Shown one piece after another: positions 13,046 through 26,154 of a DNA stretch of 64,000 bases (its first letter is position 1; each line of letters opens with the position of its first letter). The stretch lies in assembly GCA_018881555.1 (NCBI GenBank), contig JACAXG010000109.1, positions 2,165,251 to 2,229,250 on the forward strand. The letters run 5' to 3'. The stretch comes from Amblyornis subalaris. Taxonomy: Eukaryota > Chordata > Aves > Passeriformes > Ptilonorhynchidae. The notes below the pieces were generated by a model. It saw only the letters and a list, made by a program, of their open reading frames with translations, had not been told where the DNA came from and made no database searches. A program made the translations under genes and the position numbers.

Positions 13046-15740
13046 AAAGACTCCAGAGACTTTCATCAAAGAACATAAAACGAAGCAAGGTAGCAAATAA
13101 AATACATTATAACAAAATGCATTTGAGGATATACAGGTAGCAGTTCAGGCTCGAATGATCAGTGTATCTGCACAGATGCCATCCTCAAAGGCAAATCAGC
13201 AGGGTGCCACCTTTGGTGGCACTGTTTTCAAAAACACCACCTTCAGGACAATGACATGACCTATTTCACTGTCCATGACATGAGTCATTTATCCTTTCAT
13301 GTTCCTAGCATAGAGCTATATATGCCTTANGTGTGACAAATGGAAATAAATTCCTTTTCTGAAAAGAATTTCNCAGTCAGTCCAGTATCTGTGTTAAGAA
13401 ACACAGTTTATTGCGAGAGTTTCTTTGCACAGAATGGTTTTTTCAAACAAGTATTGCATGANAGTAGAAAGAGAAGAGATGAATGAAAAACAGAAAGATT
13501 CTGAGGAGCAGGAAGAGATAAAAAGGGATGTAGGCAGAAATAACGTTTAAAGTATGCAAAAGAGTGAAAAAGATTTCTGAATTTCCCAAGATCAGAACTT
13601 GTACAGATGATTAGGAAGGTAAACAAGGTTGTCACAGATAAGTCATAAGAAAACAAAGTCATATTCTTCTGGCGAACATGCTTTAGGAGTACTTTTTTTA
13701 GTTGCTGATTCTTTTCTCCTTATTTGTTAAAACAAATCTGTTAACACAAACCTGAGCCAGCTGTGCTATTTATCAACATTTCTCACTTGAACAAAGGGGA
13801 TTTGAAAGCCAAAAAGTCTCTGCTGCCTTATGCCTGTAATAGCAAGTTGCTTTGCCCCCAGANTATGAAATCTGTGGAACATTTTATCTGGGCAATATTC
13901 TTTCTAGATATGTGTGCTTTCCTCTAGGTTTCCTATAATTTGCTGTACTACACACTGTNTCAGAGATTAGGAAAAAGTAATAAATGACATGCATATATGT
14001 TATGTGCATGCAGAATGTTATTTAATGCAGTTAAGATGTGTTAGCGTGATCTCATCTTCACACATTTCACTTCACTGATNGATGAAAATAAGAAGGAACA
14101 AGATGATAAGCCTCTTACCAAAAGTTGCTTGCTTGATGATCCTTCTCACCTGGCTGATAGCAAAACTAGTAGTCTTTCCATGTCATCAGAGCATCCAGAG
14201 TCGAGGTCCTCACTTAGGGCATGAAAGATTGAAAACGAGTTGCTTAGCTTTCACCTTAAAACTTCACAAAGTTCACTGCTTCCACTGGAAAGTTATCCTT
14301 GGGAATGTGAAATGAGGCAAACTTATCCCCAGGATTGAGAGTTTATTGCTGATTTTTCCCCTAAAGCTACCTAACAGATAGCAATCTGAAGCTGAATCAC
14401 CGCAGTTGTTGAATAGATGGAGTGGTGCCAGGCTGGAAGCAACAGCAGCTTGATAGTGTTAGACTGTGATTTAGAGAAGTAAAGAAAAAACTAATCCCCT
14501 CCCTAACACTGACTTTTACAGTCTGACTTTTTCAGACTGCATACTGGAAGTTACATTCATAAATCCGAGAAATCTTGAAGTAAGTGCTTCCTCCCACCTT
14601 CTTTTCCATTAAGACAGAAAGCTGTGTGGTGGCAGCACTTTATTGTTAAACAACTGTTTCAGTTGACCTGATGTACCAGCTTATTGTGGACATTTGTGGG
14701 GGCTCTTCTGCAATCTTCTTGATGTTCCAATATGCACAGTAGCTGTCCCGACCATCCCTTTGACCTTATAGAAAGAATGATATAATTAGCAATGTAAGCT
14801 TTCTCCAAAGAGAAAACTTTATTTTGTTGCTTTATGAATTCAGNTCCACTATGAAGTAAATGTTCAATAGCATGAATATCATGTAATGTAATATGTGCTA
14901 TTTGCATTTAGAAATATACTTTCATGGTTACTGAATTCCTGGCTGTGATAATGTTTCACAAAATCACTTATGAAACAGCCATAAGGGAAGAATAAAGAAA
15001 AACAAAATCCCAAACCTTCAGTAACCTATCCTTACTAACTTTAGTTTGTTAGCTCTGCTCAATATGTAACATTTAATACAGATCCTCTTCTCAAAAGAGA
15101 GCTTTAGAAATAATGTGCTGAGACTTCATAGCGTGCCTCATCAACCATATATATGGCAAGAGACTTATGAATTTGCTGTGGTCTTTCTTCAGTGTATGTA
15201 AGCTATTGGCAGCACGCCCAGCTAATTTGAATCTGATTACTGGCATAAATTCCCTTGGNTGGCAGAACCTTTTAATAAAGTAGTTCAGGTTCATTTAAGC
15301 CAAAAAGATGCTGATTTTTTTTTCACATTTCAAGGCACATGAACAAAAGTATATTTGAACAGTTTACCTGTGTGGCACATTATGGGCAGCACATTGCTTA
15401 CATCGAACTTGTCTTATCCACTGGTAATCTCCTTCTGCCTGATACTCACTAAAGTGTGAAGGAATTGCCTTGTANGTTATTAAGAGGTGGACTCTGAACT
15501 GATCCTGTTTTCCTCTTTTATTGCTGGCCCAGAGGAGGACTGAATACAATTGTCAGTATAAAAATTAGTGTTTGTTGTCTTTGCTTTCCTCTGTCTCCTG
15601 AGATTCCTCTTTTGGACTAAGAAATACATGTCTAGAGGTTAAAAGACATGAGAGAACAGACAAATTGATCTTCCCTGCGGTGGTCTGTTGCAAATAAATC
15701 TTGGTCTAATGGTTGCATTTGCGCTAGCCTTGGTATAAAA
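13046..15740. other. Unique block with one weak exon-like frame
   Basis: Mostly unique AT-rich sequence. On the minus strand at 15364-15549 a short frame ends in a CxxC-containing stretch (QVRCKQCAAHN) immediately before CACAG/GTAAAC, which would make an acceptable splice donor. It is too short and isolated to call an exon, and I do not recognise the peptide. Confidence 0.4.
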
Positions 15741-15744
15741 GATT

Positions 15745-15920
15745 AATAGATTTTTGGAGAATCTGAAGCCAGAAGAGACCATTAGATCTTATAGCCTGTC
15801 TGTATATCTCAGGTTATTACATTTTACCAAGTTGCCCTTATATTCGATCTGATAACTTCCATCAAACAGTCTTCCAAAGAGAAAGCCAGTTGTGATTGCA
15901 AGACATTTGGAGTTGTTGAA
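15745..15920 (-). mobile_element. Ancient CR1 (amniote/turtle-type) relic
   Basis: Read on the plus strand, the segment has the order typical of a reversed, old CR1 3' region. A block like GAAGCCAGAAGAGACCATTAG is followed by a CTGTCTGTATATCTCAGG block, then by a weaker match in TCCAAAGAGAAAGCCAGTTG. This pattern resembles CR1 copies conserved between turtles and birds and differs from the younger avian CR1 tails elsewhere in the window. It is heavily diverged and non-functional. Boundaries are approximate. Confidence 0.6.
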
Positions 15921-16144
15921 TTTTATGCTAATAGTGTGCTAATAATTCACTTCATACAAGTGAAGGTAGGTGTGGCTTTTCTTCCTCGGGTAATGGCAGT
16001 TCTGATGATATTACAGTTATTTGCGCTAAAGGATTTATTTCAACCACATTTTCTTTTGAGACAAAAATGTCACTTGTGTTTTCAAAATGAAAACAAATAT
16101 CTTTTCTCTTTCATTGGCATGAAATAAAGTAGGAGCTGAAATCA

Positions 16145-16640
16145 TGGAATCATAGAATGATTTGGGTTGGAAGGGACCTTAAAGATGACCTAGATCCAAC
16201 AGAACTGAACATAATGCTCCAGGTGGGGTCTCATGAGGGCAGAGGAGCAGANCAAACTCCCTCCACCTCCTGCAGCCCGGAATATAATTGCTGTGTCATG
16301 TCAAGGTTCTCATCCACCAACAGCCCCTAGTCTTTCTACTCAGGGCTGTTCTCAATCTGTTTTCTTCCTATACTTGTGCTAGGGATTTCCCGACCCAGGT
16401 GCAGGACTTTGCATGTGGCCTTGTTGAACCTCATGATGTTTGCACAAGCACAGCTCTCAAGTGTATCAAGGTTGGCATCCCTTTTCTCCGTTGTGTCAAC
16501 TGGACAACACACCTTGGAGTCAGCAAAGTTGCTGAGACTGAACTCAATCCCGCAGTCCATGTCACTGACAAAGATGTTAAGCAATGGTAGTCTCAATACC
16601 AACCTCCAAGGAACATCACTTTTCATTGGTTTCCACAAAA
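16145..16640 (-). mobile_element. CR1 LINE, minus strand, internally deleted
   Basis: The left edge (AATCATAGAATGATTTGGGTTGGAAGG-type) is the reversed CR1 3' end. At about 16205 the sequence jumps straight into reversed reverse-transcriptase coding sequence, so several hundred bases of the C-terminal and 3' untranslated region are missing. On the minus strand the frame 16638-16336 (100 codons) reads through the palm region: MDCGIEFSLSNFADS, then RFNKATCKVLHLG, both recognisable CR1 RT wording. The usual FADD catalytic box is altered to FADS next to an apparent 3-bp deletion, so the enzyme would be dead. The 5' end is truncated near 16640. Confidence 0.92.
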
Positions 16641-16827
16641 ATAAGGCATGTCAAAAGAACAATTCACAATTTTGATAGAGAGAAGAAATAATTCTAATTA
16701 AAAATTATTGTTCAGTCTAGACTAGACTGGAAATAAAATCAGTATATTTTGGAAATATTCATCATGACACCTGTTTCCTATTAGGTTTTTTTAGTCAGCC
16801 AGACACTCTCTCAAAAACAGGGGCCAT

Positions 16828-16928
16828 GNTCTGGGGTAACTGGCTCTAGGTGGCCTTACTTGAGCAAGGTGTGGCTGGACAAGATGACCTCCAGAAGTCC
16901 CTTACAACCCTACTCATTCTATGATTTG
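16828..16928 (+). mobile_element. CR1 LINE 3' end fragment
   Basis: GGTAACTGGCTCTAGGTGGCC, GGCTGGACAAGATGACCTCC and CATTCTATGATTTGG appear in the order of a CR1 3' untranslated region and terminal repeat. This copy is oriented opposite to the CR1 just to its left, so the two are separate insertions. It is short and 5'-truncated. Confidence 0.88.
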
Positions 16929-19900
16929 GATTCTGATAGTAAACTGAGCTATTTTAATTCAGTGGTAATAAAACCCCCTCATATTAGTCAAAATGTGTTG
17001 TAGAGAAATACCTCTGCATTAATTCAATTAGGCAAACTGATAGCTCAATTCTGAATTTCCCAGGATTTATTTAAAATAAACTGTCTATAGGCCATAAAAC
17101 TCTGGAGTCATCTCTTCTGAGATATAAATATTCCTTAGATATTTACAGATTAATGGATGTAATATTTTGCTGTTTTAATAATATTCNCATTCTTTTCTAT
17201 ATTTTTCAAGTGCATGCCCCAAAGAGTTAATCCTATCATTCCACTTTGCAAATATANCACAGAATATTTATTGAAGACTTCTGTTTGCATCACTCATCAA
17301 TTTTATCAGCTCTTTCTTTCTTAGGACAGTAGTTATTGCTAAAAATCTTTAACTTCTAATTGACTCATTAAAAGTACTTCTTTTCCTTAGCCTTTTCCCA
17401 AACACAGTTTCTTTTGATAGGTTCAGCATCTTTAATCAATTCAGGGCATGACACAGAATTATATCAATTGCAATGCATTGCCCTATTACTACATGCAGCT
17501 GTTTTTCTTTTCCCCAAATAGCTGTCTTGAATTCATCTCAGAAACAGGATGGACATTTAACTGAAGCGGTGGCCTTCTTAATTGTGAAACTGTACCTTTT
17601 CTGTTGTAAGCATAATATCATGCACTCCAAAACAAATAAAATAAAACTATATCTTACCTTGTTTTTAACATCTCCTTACTGCATAGTAATAAATCAGCTA
17701 CAATAAGACAAATTGCATGCTTCATTTTTGTTGCATTGTAGAAAATGCACATTAATTTTTATATGAATCTTCCAGTACAATATTAATGCTCTCTTAAATA
17801 TATCGGTACTCTCAAATGAGCAACCTATAAACTTGCANTTTCCTAATCTAAGGTGGGAAGTACTTCGTTTACAAAGTATTAGAATGTAAACTGCCAGGGC
17901 TTTATTGGGAAATGGCTAGAACTCTGGAACATGAAATGACTAAAGATATTTAACAGTACAAAAGACTCAGTTGTATGGAGAAAGATAATTATATCCCTGT
18001 CCATATTGGAACATCAAGAAGTAACTTCTACATCCTTGTCATCAATTAAATCAATTATCATACCAATACTTTTTTCTGAAATACTNTCTACTTATCTTGT
18101 GGGCTATTGTAGACTATATATCTTGAGAGCTATTGCCTGAGGAATACATAAAGTAATTTGAAAACTTTGCTAGGGACATTGCTCTCCCATTGCTTGTTCT
18201 CACATTGCTAATCAGGTGTAACCCAAGTAGTTTGAACTGTCATGGCATAGGATACAACAGAGTCTATCTCACATCCATTCATGTGGAAAAAGTTCTGTAT
18301 ATGTTTTGCTAAGAAAAAGCTTAAAACATAAATTGTGAATGCATATATAANCTAATTTGTTCTCCAGTCAATGCATTACTAATTGTTTCCTTGGCTTATC
18401 CTCTACTGAATATTTTTCTCCGTTTGATGCAGTGTGTATCAATCAGATAGCTCTCTTGGTTTTCAGTTACTGTAACAAATTTGTCTAATGTCTGCTCTAC
18501 TTATGCATACATTTGCATGTGAAACCCAAAGCAGAAATATAATTTTAAAAAATCCAGATTCAACTTAAAAGACTTGTATAATTAAACACCCATTACCAAA
18601 TTTTTGAGAGATTTCGTATTATGTGGCAATAGGACATTTGCTAGTTATACTCAAAATACATTTTAGAAATCACACAGTACAGTTCCACTAAAAAGTCGCT
18701 GTGCTATGACATGATCCAGTAATTTCTCATTCAAGTCCAAAACTTTTCTTTTCCCATCCTTCCACTACCAGGACTTTGTTTATTCAGGAACAGAGAAAAC
18801 AAAAGATGTGTGTAGAGCTTTTCAAAAGCATAGTGACAGTGATAATCTAATAGCAAATACAGTGAATGAGCACATAGTTTTAGCTGATTGGATAACATTC
18901 AGCTGTCAAGCTNCAGAGATGATATTTTTATTCAGAATATAAAAGTAACCGTGTGTTCCACTTCGCTTCTTGGAATCACTCACCTAGTTACCCTCCGAGC
19001 AGCCTGCAACCCAGTAGGCCTGGATGTGCATTTGCAAATGGATTCTCAGCCATCAGCTGATGAACTGAGTTGAACCAGCCTGATGGATGTAAAATCACCA
19101 ATGGACTACTGTGCCCCATAGCTGCAACTGGACTGTCTGGTTTCTGCCCTGATGAAGTCTTGGTGTCCAGTGTGCCAGAACATGGCTTTGCATTCGAAAG
19201 GAGGCTAGAATCAAATACAAGGGAAAGACAAAAGTTTATGCAAGAGGTGCAGGTTACCGGTTCTATTTATGAACCAGTACAACATTTAAATGCAATTATA
19301 ATTATCGTAAGGACCAGGTTTAAAATACTATTACTTTACAAGGAGTGACATGCAATTCCATATAAATCCTCACACCAGATTATAGCCTTCTGCATGTGAA
19401 ATTATTTTGATTTGTCATTTAAAAAAAAAAATTCTGGTTCTTTCTTGGACTGTGCATAAATACGAAGAATATCCAGTGANGTTTTCCAATAAAATATGAA
19501 TTTAAATTCCCTCAGGAATTAGTTATGTCTCTAATCAGTGCTAACTGTCATTTTTATAAACATAAATGGTGTTAGCTGTAATAANTGTTACATCATCTAC
19601 TATATTGAAAGATTGGCAGATGAAGGAAACTCCACATAATTAATGTTTCTGAAAGGCTTAAAAAGACTAAGTATGAATTTTTTGGTCTAAATGATACAAA
19701 CTGACATATTTTTACACACAGGTATTAAGTTAAATGCATTTATTGTTTACTAAACTGCATATTCAATGAAAAAGTTATATTTAAAGAAATATGTAATTTA
19801 GTATATACATTAAAAAGTCTGATGAAGTAATTATGTCCCAGCTGANGCAAGTTAATTCAATAAAATAATCAAACTGTAGTATTACACAGTGTAAAATGTG

Positions 19901-22900
19901 TACCTCTAAACATATATGAATTGCTTTTATTTCAGACAAAAAGTCATGATTCATCTAAGGATTAAATGTAAAAATGCATTTTTTGTACTTTATTTTGAAT
20001 TGTATCTCATTGGTTTGTTAAGCTATTATAGGTTTGTTTAATTGAAGTGCAAGTATAATTTAAATTTAAATATTTTGAAAGGTATGTTTTCTTTTACTAA
20101 TGCATTGCTTATATAACAATTTTTATACAGNTCTAAAATGAAAAATACTGAAAAAAATGCTTTCAGCTCTACACATAAGGGAATCTGTCAGCTCCATTTC
20201 ATCATGCAGTTATAAAAGATCTACTTAATGGCATTAATATACAGACATCTTTGAGGGCCAATGGCTATTATTTACACTGGTTCATAGATTATAGTAAGAA
20301 CTTTTTTGTTTGGCCAAGGAATGCAGTCCACAAAAACTTTCATAACAGCCTGCATTCATTGGCAATATTAGAGCTAATATCATGCCTGGTATGTGCTCAT
20401 TAAGTTCATCACTTTGAGTGACACCTTGACGTTTGTAGCCTCTGGATGTAAAGTGGTTGAGGTTATAAGCCCAAGACAGCAGTTTATACCAATTGCATTT
20501 TTCTGTATCCAAGAAGCAATTCTCAAGCAGTTGAACAGAAGGAAGCATCAGAAACAAAACCGTTGAAGAAAATTAATTTTGTCTGCATTTCAATATTCAA
20601 TGTGATAGTCAATGAAATGTTAAGAAGNTTAGTACGTAAGTTATTTGGTGATTCTCACATTAAACAATTGACCTATAAAGATATACGGGCACATGCTGGC
20701 TTCAGTCATTTAAATACTGTAATCTGACAGCCAAATCTGTTCTCTACACTAAAGAGCAANTTGAAGAATTACAAAAGACAGTGCATTAAAGTATACAAGG
20801 CTATTCATAGTGTCACACAGACCACTTCTGATCTGTCACTGATAATCTCTATTTCCATGACTGTATCTAACCATTGAAGACACAACAATTTAAAAGACTT
20901 ATTTATTCATTATTCAATTTATTAAGAATCATTGCTCACTTGAATGTGTCCTATATATACAATATGTGTCAACANTTATGTTTATTATTGCAAAACAAAA
21001 TGACAACAAAAAGTGTCCTTCTATAGTTTTTGCATTACTATAGAATTTATTGCAAAGGCAAATATGAAGCTCTAGATAATATCTGCAGTTTGCTTAATAA
21101 GTCTTTCTTAATTTAATGANCTGTAGCTAAAACAGTCTTCTAAGGAATTTAAATTATGTTAAAGTTACCATGGTTCCCTGGTATTCCCTCCATCATAACA
21201 CAAATGAAATAAATTGGACTTAAATGTCATAACAACACAAAACTGTTAAGAGATCATACATGCCCTTTTTGATCACTAGATTCAGCAGGGTCTCAGTGGT
21301 CCCTCTGAGACTGATTATATTGAAGAAAAACGTACGCGTCAAACACCCACGCCTATGAGATAACAGAATACCCACATCACTGTGCCATCAGGTGCTCATT
21401 TGCTGCTTTCTTTTAATTTCTCCTGATTGAAATTACTTTTATGTAAGATACTAAGAACCATAGGCTATTGTGATAGTATAAAAATACCCCANCCAGAAGC
21501 AGATCAGCAGACTATGTACTAAGTATCTTTTAATTTTTTTTTTCCCTCAACAGACATTTATTTATTTGTTTACAGGAATAAAATAAAACTAGTTATATCT
21601 ACTCTGGTCTTTTTCATGTAACTAACCATACAGAATTTTTAGACGATTGTGTGTGGCTAGGATATGTGTGCACATACGAATCAGTAAATGTCCTGGAAAG
21701 CACTATTTCTAATAATAAGTAAATGCATAGTAAATTTTATTATTTGGAATTTGATTGTCAATATGTATACGTTTTGCTTCAGTTTGAATTTTTATACATG
21801 TACAGCAGAAAAGCAAGAGAGGAAAGACAGAGGAAGTGCCATTCCTGTCAGTCAGAATGATTGTGGATACATACTGTGATAAACATGAAAATGTCTATGC
21901 TGGTATTTTATGATCTACCATATAGCAACGTTCTTGCAATGCTTCAATAAAAGGGACAATGACCATTTTATCTGTCCAAAGGGCCACCTTAGGAGTTTCT
22001 TTTTTTCTTCCACTCATCATTTCCCATCATCTCATCTCTTGCATGGACACATTGTACTGAATTGCAGCATTTTCCTTGGTAGACAGTACAAAACCATGAT
22101 CTTCAGAAGTGTTCCTTTCTCTGATATCTCTCCACTTACATTAACATTTCTAGAAAGATCAGGAAATAGAAAGCTGTCAGGAAAAAAGAAAAATATGAAA
22201 AAACCCCAAAGGAAAATAACCACTAAAACAACAAAAAACTTTTTGAAAACTAGTAACAACCTCTTCCTGTTTTCTTTTGTGCCCAAGTTCTTCCCTTAAT
22301 GTTTTTCACTTATATAATTATATCCTATTACTGCTTGCTCAAAAGGCACTTTCTCTCTGAAACCCATCTATTTGATTTAGTTTATACTGTTATTACTGCA
22401 AGAGTGGGACTCAGAAAAGTGTTAAATGAAAACCAATATTACATTTTTTATTTAAATNACTTTTTCTCCTGGATAATCAGAAGTATTTCACTCCAAAGCA
22501 TTCCTTTATGGTTTGAAAAATCTCCAGAAGAAATGGACTACACACATACTCTATCTTCTGAGTAATTTTTGTTTAATTTACTGAAAAAAGAACAAGTTTT
22601 ACTATTTCCAGTCCTTAGAGTCAATAAATTCATATATTATTCCACCTCATTCATCTTGATGAAAAGTGAAAACAAGAACGTAAATTCTTACTCAATGACC
22701 AATCCTCTTTGAAAGGATTTGTCCCCTTAAGAAATCAAATGGTGTCTTACTATTTGATTACTATTCTACAGTATTTGTTCTGGGTATGTGAAGAATGTNG
22801 TTTTTTCACCTGATGTCTGCTTCTACCTCAAACAAAGTGTGACATTATTTGGTTTGATGACTATCATGATGATATGGGATTTGGTTGGTATATGNAGCAG

Positions 22901-25900
22901 ACTCTATATTGCTTTAAATTTTTAAATGTGTTGACCGTGAGCAAATGTTTATCCAAGAATTTTATTATGGAGAAAGAAAATAAAAGGTTACTTGTGAAAG
23001 AAATGAGACTCCTTTGAGAAACATTTTTTTTTCCTTTTCCTTTGTCTCCTCACTGATCTCTGATAGCTATTCCTTTTTTTTTGGCTCTTGAAGTTCCACA
23101 AAAACAGTGTATGGTAGAAACGTGATATGTACAAAATACAATGCTCAGGAATTATATTTTCCTCTGAGGCAGAGGTACATTGTCAAATTCATCACTACTG
23201 AGACTATTGAAATGAGTAGAACAGTACCAAATATGCTTTTAAAAGTATTTAACAAACAAGGGGGAACAGACTTTTTTGTTCTTGCTGTTTATTGCTTTTG
23301 TTTGTAAGTAAAGGCAGCTAATGTAAGTACCTATTTCCCANTTTTGGGAGAGTACAGCCACTCAGGTATAATGTTCTGGTCAAGTTCAACACAAACCCAA
23401 TTATAGCTAACCCTCAAGCTTTTAGAAGACCCATAGGATTAATGAGAGCCTTAATAAGCTGCCTAACTTGTAATCCTCTATTTATCCATAGAACNGTTGG
23501 GGGGAAGGAGAAAAGGGAACAATATTTTAGAAAGTTACCAGAAGCTGAAATTCTGCCATATGTCAAATTAGGGCATGGAAGTTACCAAGAACATCCAAAA
23601 ATGGGGTTTTTTGTGCCAGTAATATGAGTTTCATTATTTCACTAGGCTGAAGTCCCCTCAGTAGGAATTAAGAGTGGCTAACCTAGCCCAGAAGAGTTAC
23701 TGCAGCAGAAACTTGCTCTTACGTAAGGAACTACAAAACTGTACTCAGTGGGAATTATTATTACTATTTTTTGTTCATTTCAAAGACATTTTCCACCATT
23801 TTCACATGATTTTATGTAGAAAGATAACAGTAAGAACAAGCTTGCAAAATTTCCTGGGAAATCAGACCTTGGGAAAAAACTTCAAAATTATTATATTTTT
23901 ATTTTTAGTTTAACAGTCTTCTAAAAAAAATTGTTTTGAGTCTTAGTAAAAGCTAACTGCTTGCTGGACAGCATTATTGAAAGTGCAGCTAACGGGCTGA
24001 TGCAAATAGTTACCTCATTTGTATACAGAGTACTGAGACCAGTTTTGTGTTCCTGGGTATGAGAGACTTGCCCTAATAATTTCAGTCACATAGTGTGCGT
24101 CTGTCTTAGTAGTGGTGTGCATGGTAGATATTTTTTGATGTGCATTCCCTTACCCAGTCCTATTTAGACAGAATCTGTTCTTTACATAGATTTTTTTGTG
24201 TGTCTTTTTGTTTTAGGTTTGTTTTCAGATACTGTCTATAGAAAATTATATAAATCTGTGACATATATGAAGACACAGCTAACATATACTGTAAAAAACT
24301 CATGGCTAAATAAAACACGCAGCTTATGGACTAAAATTAAATGTGTTGTCCAACATTTAACATTACCATGCATATTTATGTCTGAAAAGTAGTTTCAATT
24401 CATCTGATTTCAATATAAATCCCATGTAATTTGCAATAAAATGAGTGAATAAGTTTTAGTAGGTTCTGTATGTTTTGAAATAAGCTTACCTGGACACAAA
24501 AACTTTCTCTGTGTGTGCCACAGAAAATGAATGCATTGGCCTTTAAAACTGTACCACCGGCATTAAATCTTGGGGTTTAGAGATAAGAAAAAATCTGTGA
24601 AGTATTTTAGACTGTGATCTTCATATTTTAGTCCATGATCAAGAGCAGTTTTCTAGACCAGTCTAATATTTTGTCTGGTTCAAAACATGTCAAATGATGG
24701 TATAGCTATCACTATAGCTAGTGATAGTGGAAGAATTGCACTCTGTACAGTAATAAAATAATTTGACAAGGTATTTCCTTTATAAACCATTGCCCTTTTG
24801 CTTCTCTGAGGCAGTTACAGGTTTGTAGCTTCTCAAAACTTAGATGAAGTTTTCAAAATAAGCTATAAAAAACAGATTAATGCATGTGTATAAACATCAA
24901 CCTTTTGTTGCTGCTATTCTTTCTTTCCTTCCTTTGCTTCCTTCCCAAAATGTATGTGCNTTGAACTATGCACAATGTGACACTTCCTTCCTGAGAAAAC
25001 TGTGTCCAATTTTTAGGGGACTGAAGTACTGTACTCCGTACTGTAGCACTGAAACACTACCAACTCTCTCTTCCTGTGCATGAGCAGATTAGATATATTA
25101 ATTTTATAATTGCTCTTAGAAATACCAAAATGGTCAAGGTGCATGGAATAATTGNTTACCTCTTTATTTTCCTTTTCTTTGATGCATTGAGAAAGATATG
25201 AGCCTATCCAAAGGAAGACTTCAACTACACAAATGTTCTATTTGCATACTGTCAGTTAGCATTTTAGATTAATCTGGGTTTTTTCTTTCTTACATTAATG
25301 TGCAGGTTTCCCATTCTGGAAAAATACTTTATTGTTTAGCCCTCTGTTTGACNATGAACTTGGGGGCTATGCTGCCATCAGTTTCTTGTGGTTTTTTCCT
25401 TGAAAGCTTTTCCCACTGTTTCCAGTATTAGGTAGAGAAAATATATATATCTTATCCTAGATATATTATGAGTATTCTGTAGCTGATTCTCTACACGAAA
25501 TTTTAAATTTCTACACTAGTTATTGTTGACCACAGCCTTATTACCAAAAATATAAAATTCTATTTGTATTTCAAATGTTTAATATTTCCTTTTAAAAAAG
25601 GAAAGACAGTCCAATTCTATTGAATCAGAACTCTTGCTTTAAATCTCCTTTTCTAAGCAATCTGGGGGCTTTGTGCCATCTTCTCTCACCCCTGTGTTAT
25701 AACTACTGTATGTCACTGTCAAAAGTTGCTTTTTACTTGGTACTGGTGAGACTTTGGCGTGGACTACTGTGTCCAGTTTTCTTTGAAAGACAGTAAGAAA
25801 CAAGCAATCAAACAAACAAACAAACAAACAAAAACGGTGGCAGGGATCCAGAACAGAACAAAACAGAAAGCTAAGAGTTTTAGAAAGCATTATGTTGTAT

Positions 25901-26150
25901 ATTCAGCTGAAAGAGCTAGTTGTTCTTAGATTACAAAAGATCCTAAAGAAAGATACAATGATGTACCACTACACACACACATAAAAGGACAATAGTCTCC
26001 TATTCCTACTGAAAAAAATCATTAAGTGGATAAAGAAAGTACATTATAAAGGGTGAATTTGCCATGAAGAAAGTCTTCCTTGGAAAACTAAAGTAGACTT
26101 TCTGTTTATAAAAATATGTATTTGTTTTGGGCATGTTAAATAAAAATAAT
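16929..26150. other. Unique AT-rich block, no gene recognised
   Basis: About 9 kb without a recognisable coding exon or transposon. 19.4-20.3 kb is particularly AT-rich. Short frames at 18888-19073 and 19073-19348 match no family I know. A perfect 9-bp-arm hairpin lies at 24706-24727 and a CpG-dense island of about 25 bp near 21328-21353. An AAAC repeat lies at 25808-25833. Confidence 0.55.
25808..25833. repeat. (CAAA)n simple repeat
   Basis: Six or so CAAA units in tandem, followed by AAAAC. Confidence 0.9.
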
Positions 26151-26154
26151 CTTG

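Noticed and set aside
18888..19348. Two adjoining open frames resembling a translationally coupled pair
   Set aside because: Prokaryote-style coupling is not meaningful here. The second frame begins with a non-ATG codon and neither peptide is recognisable.
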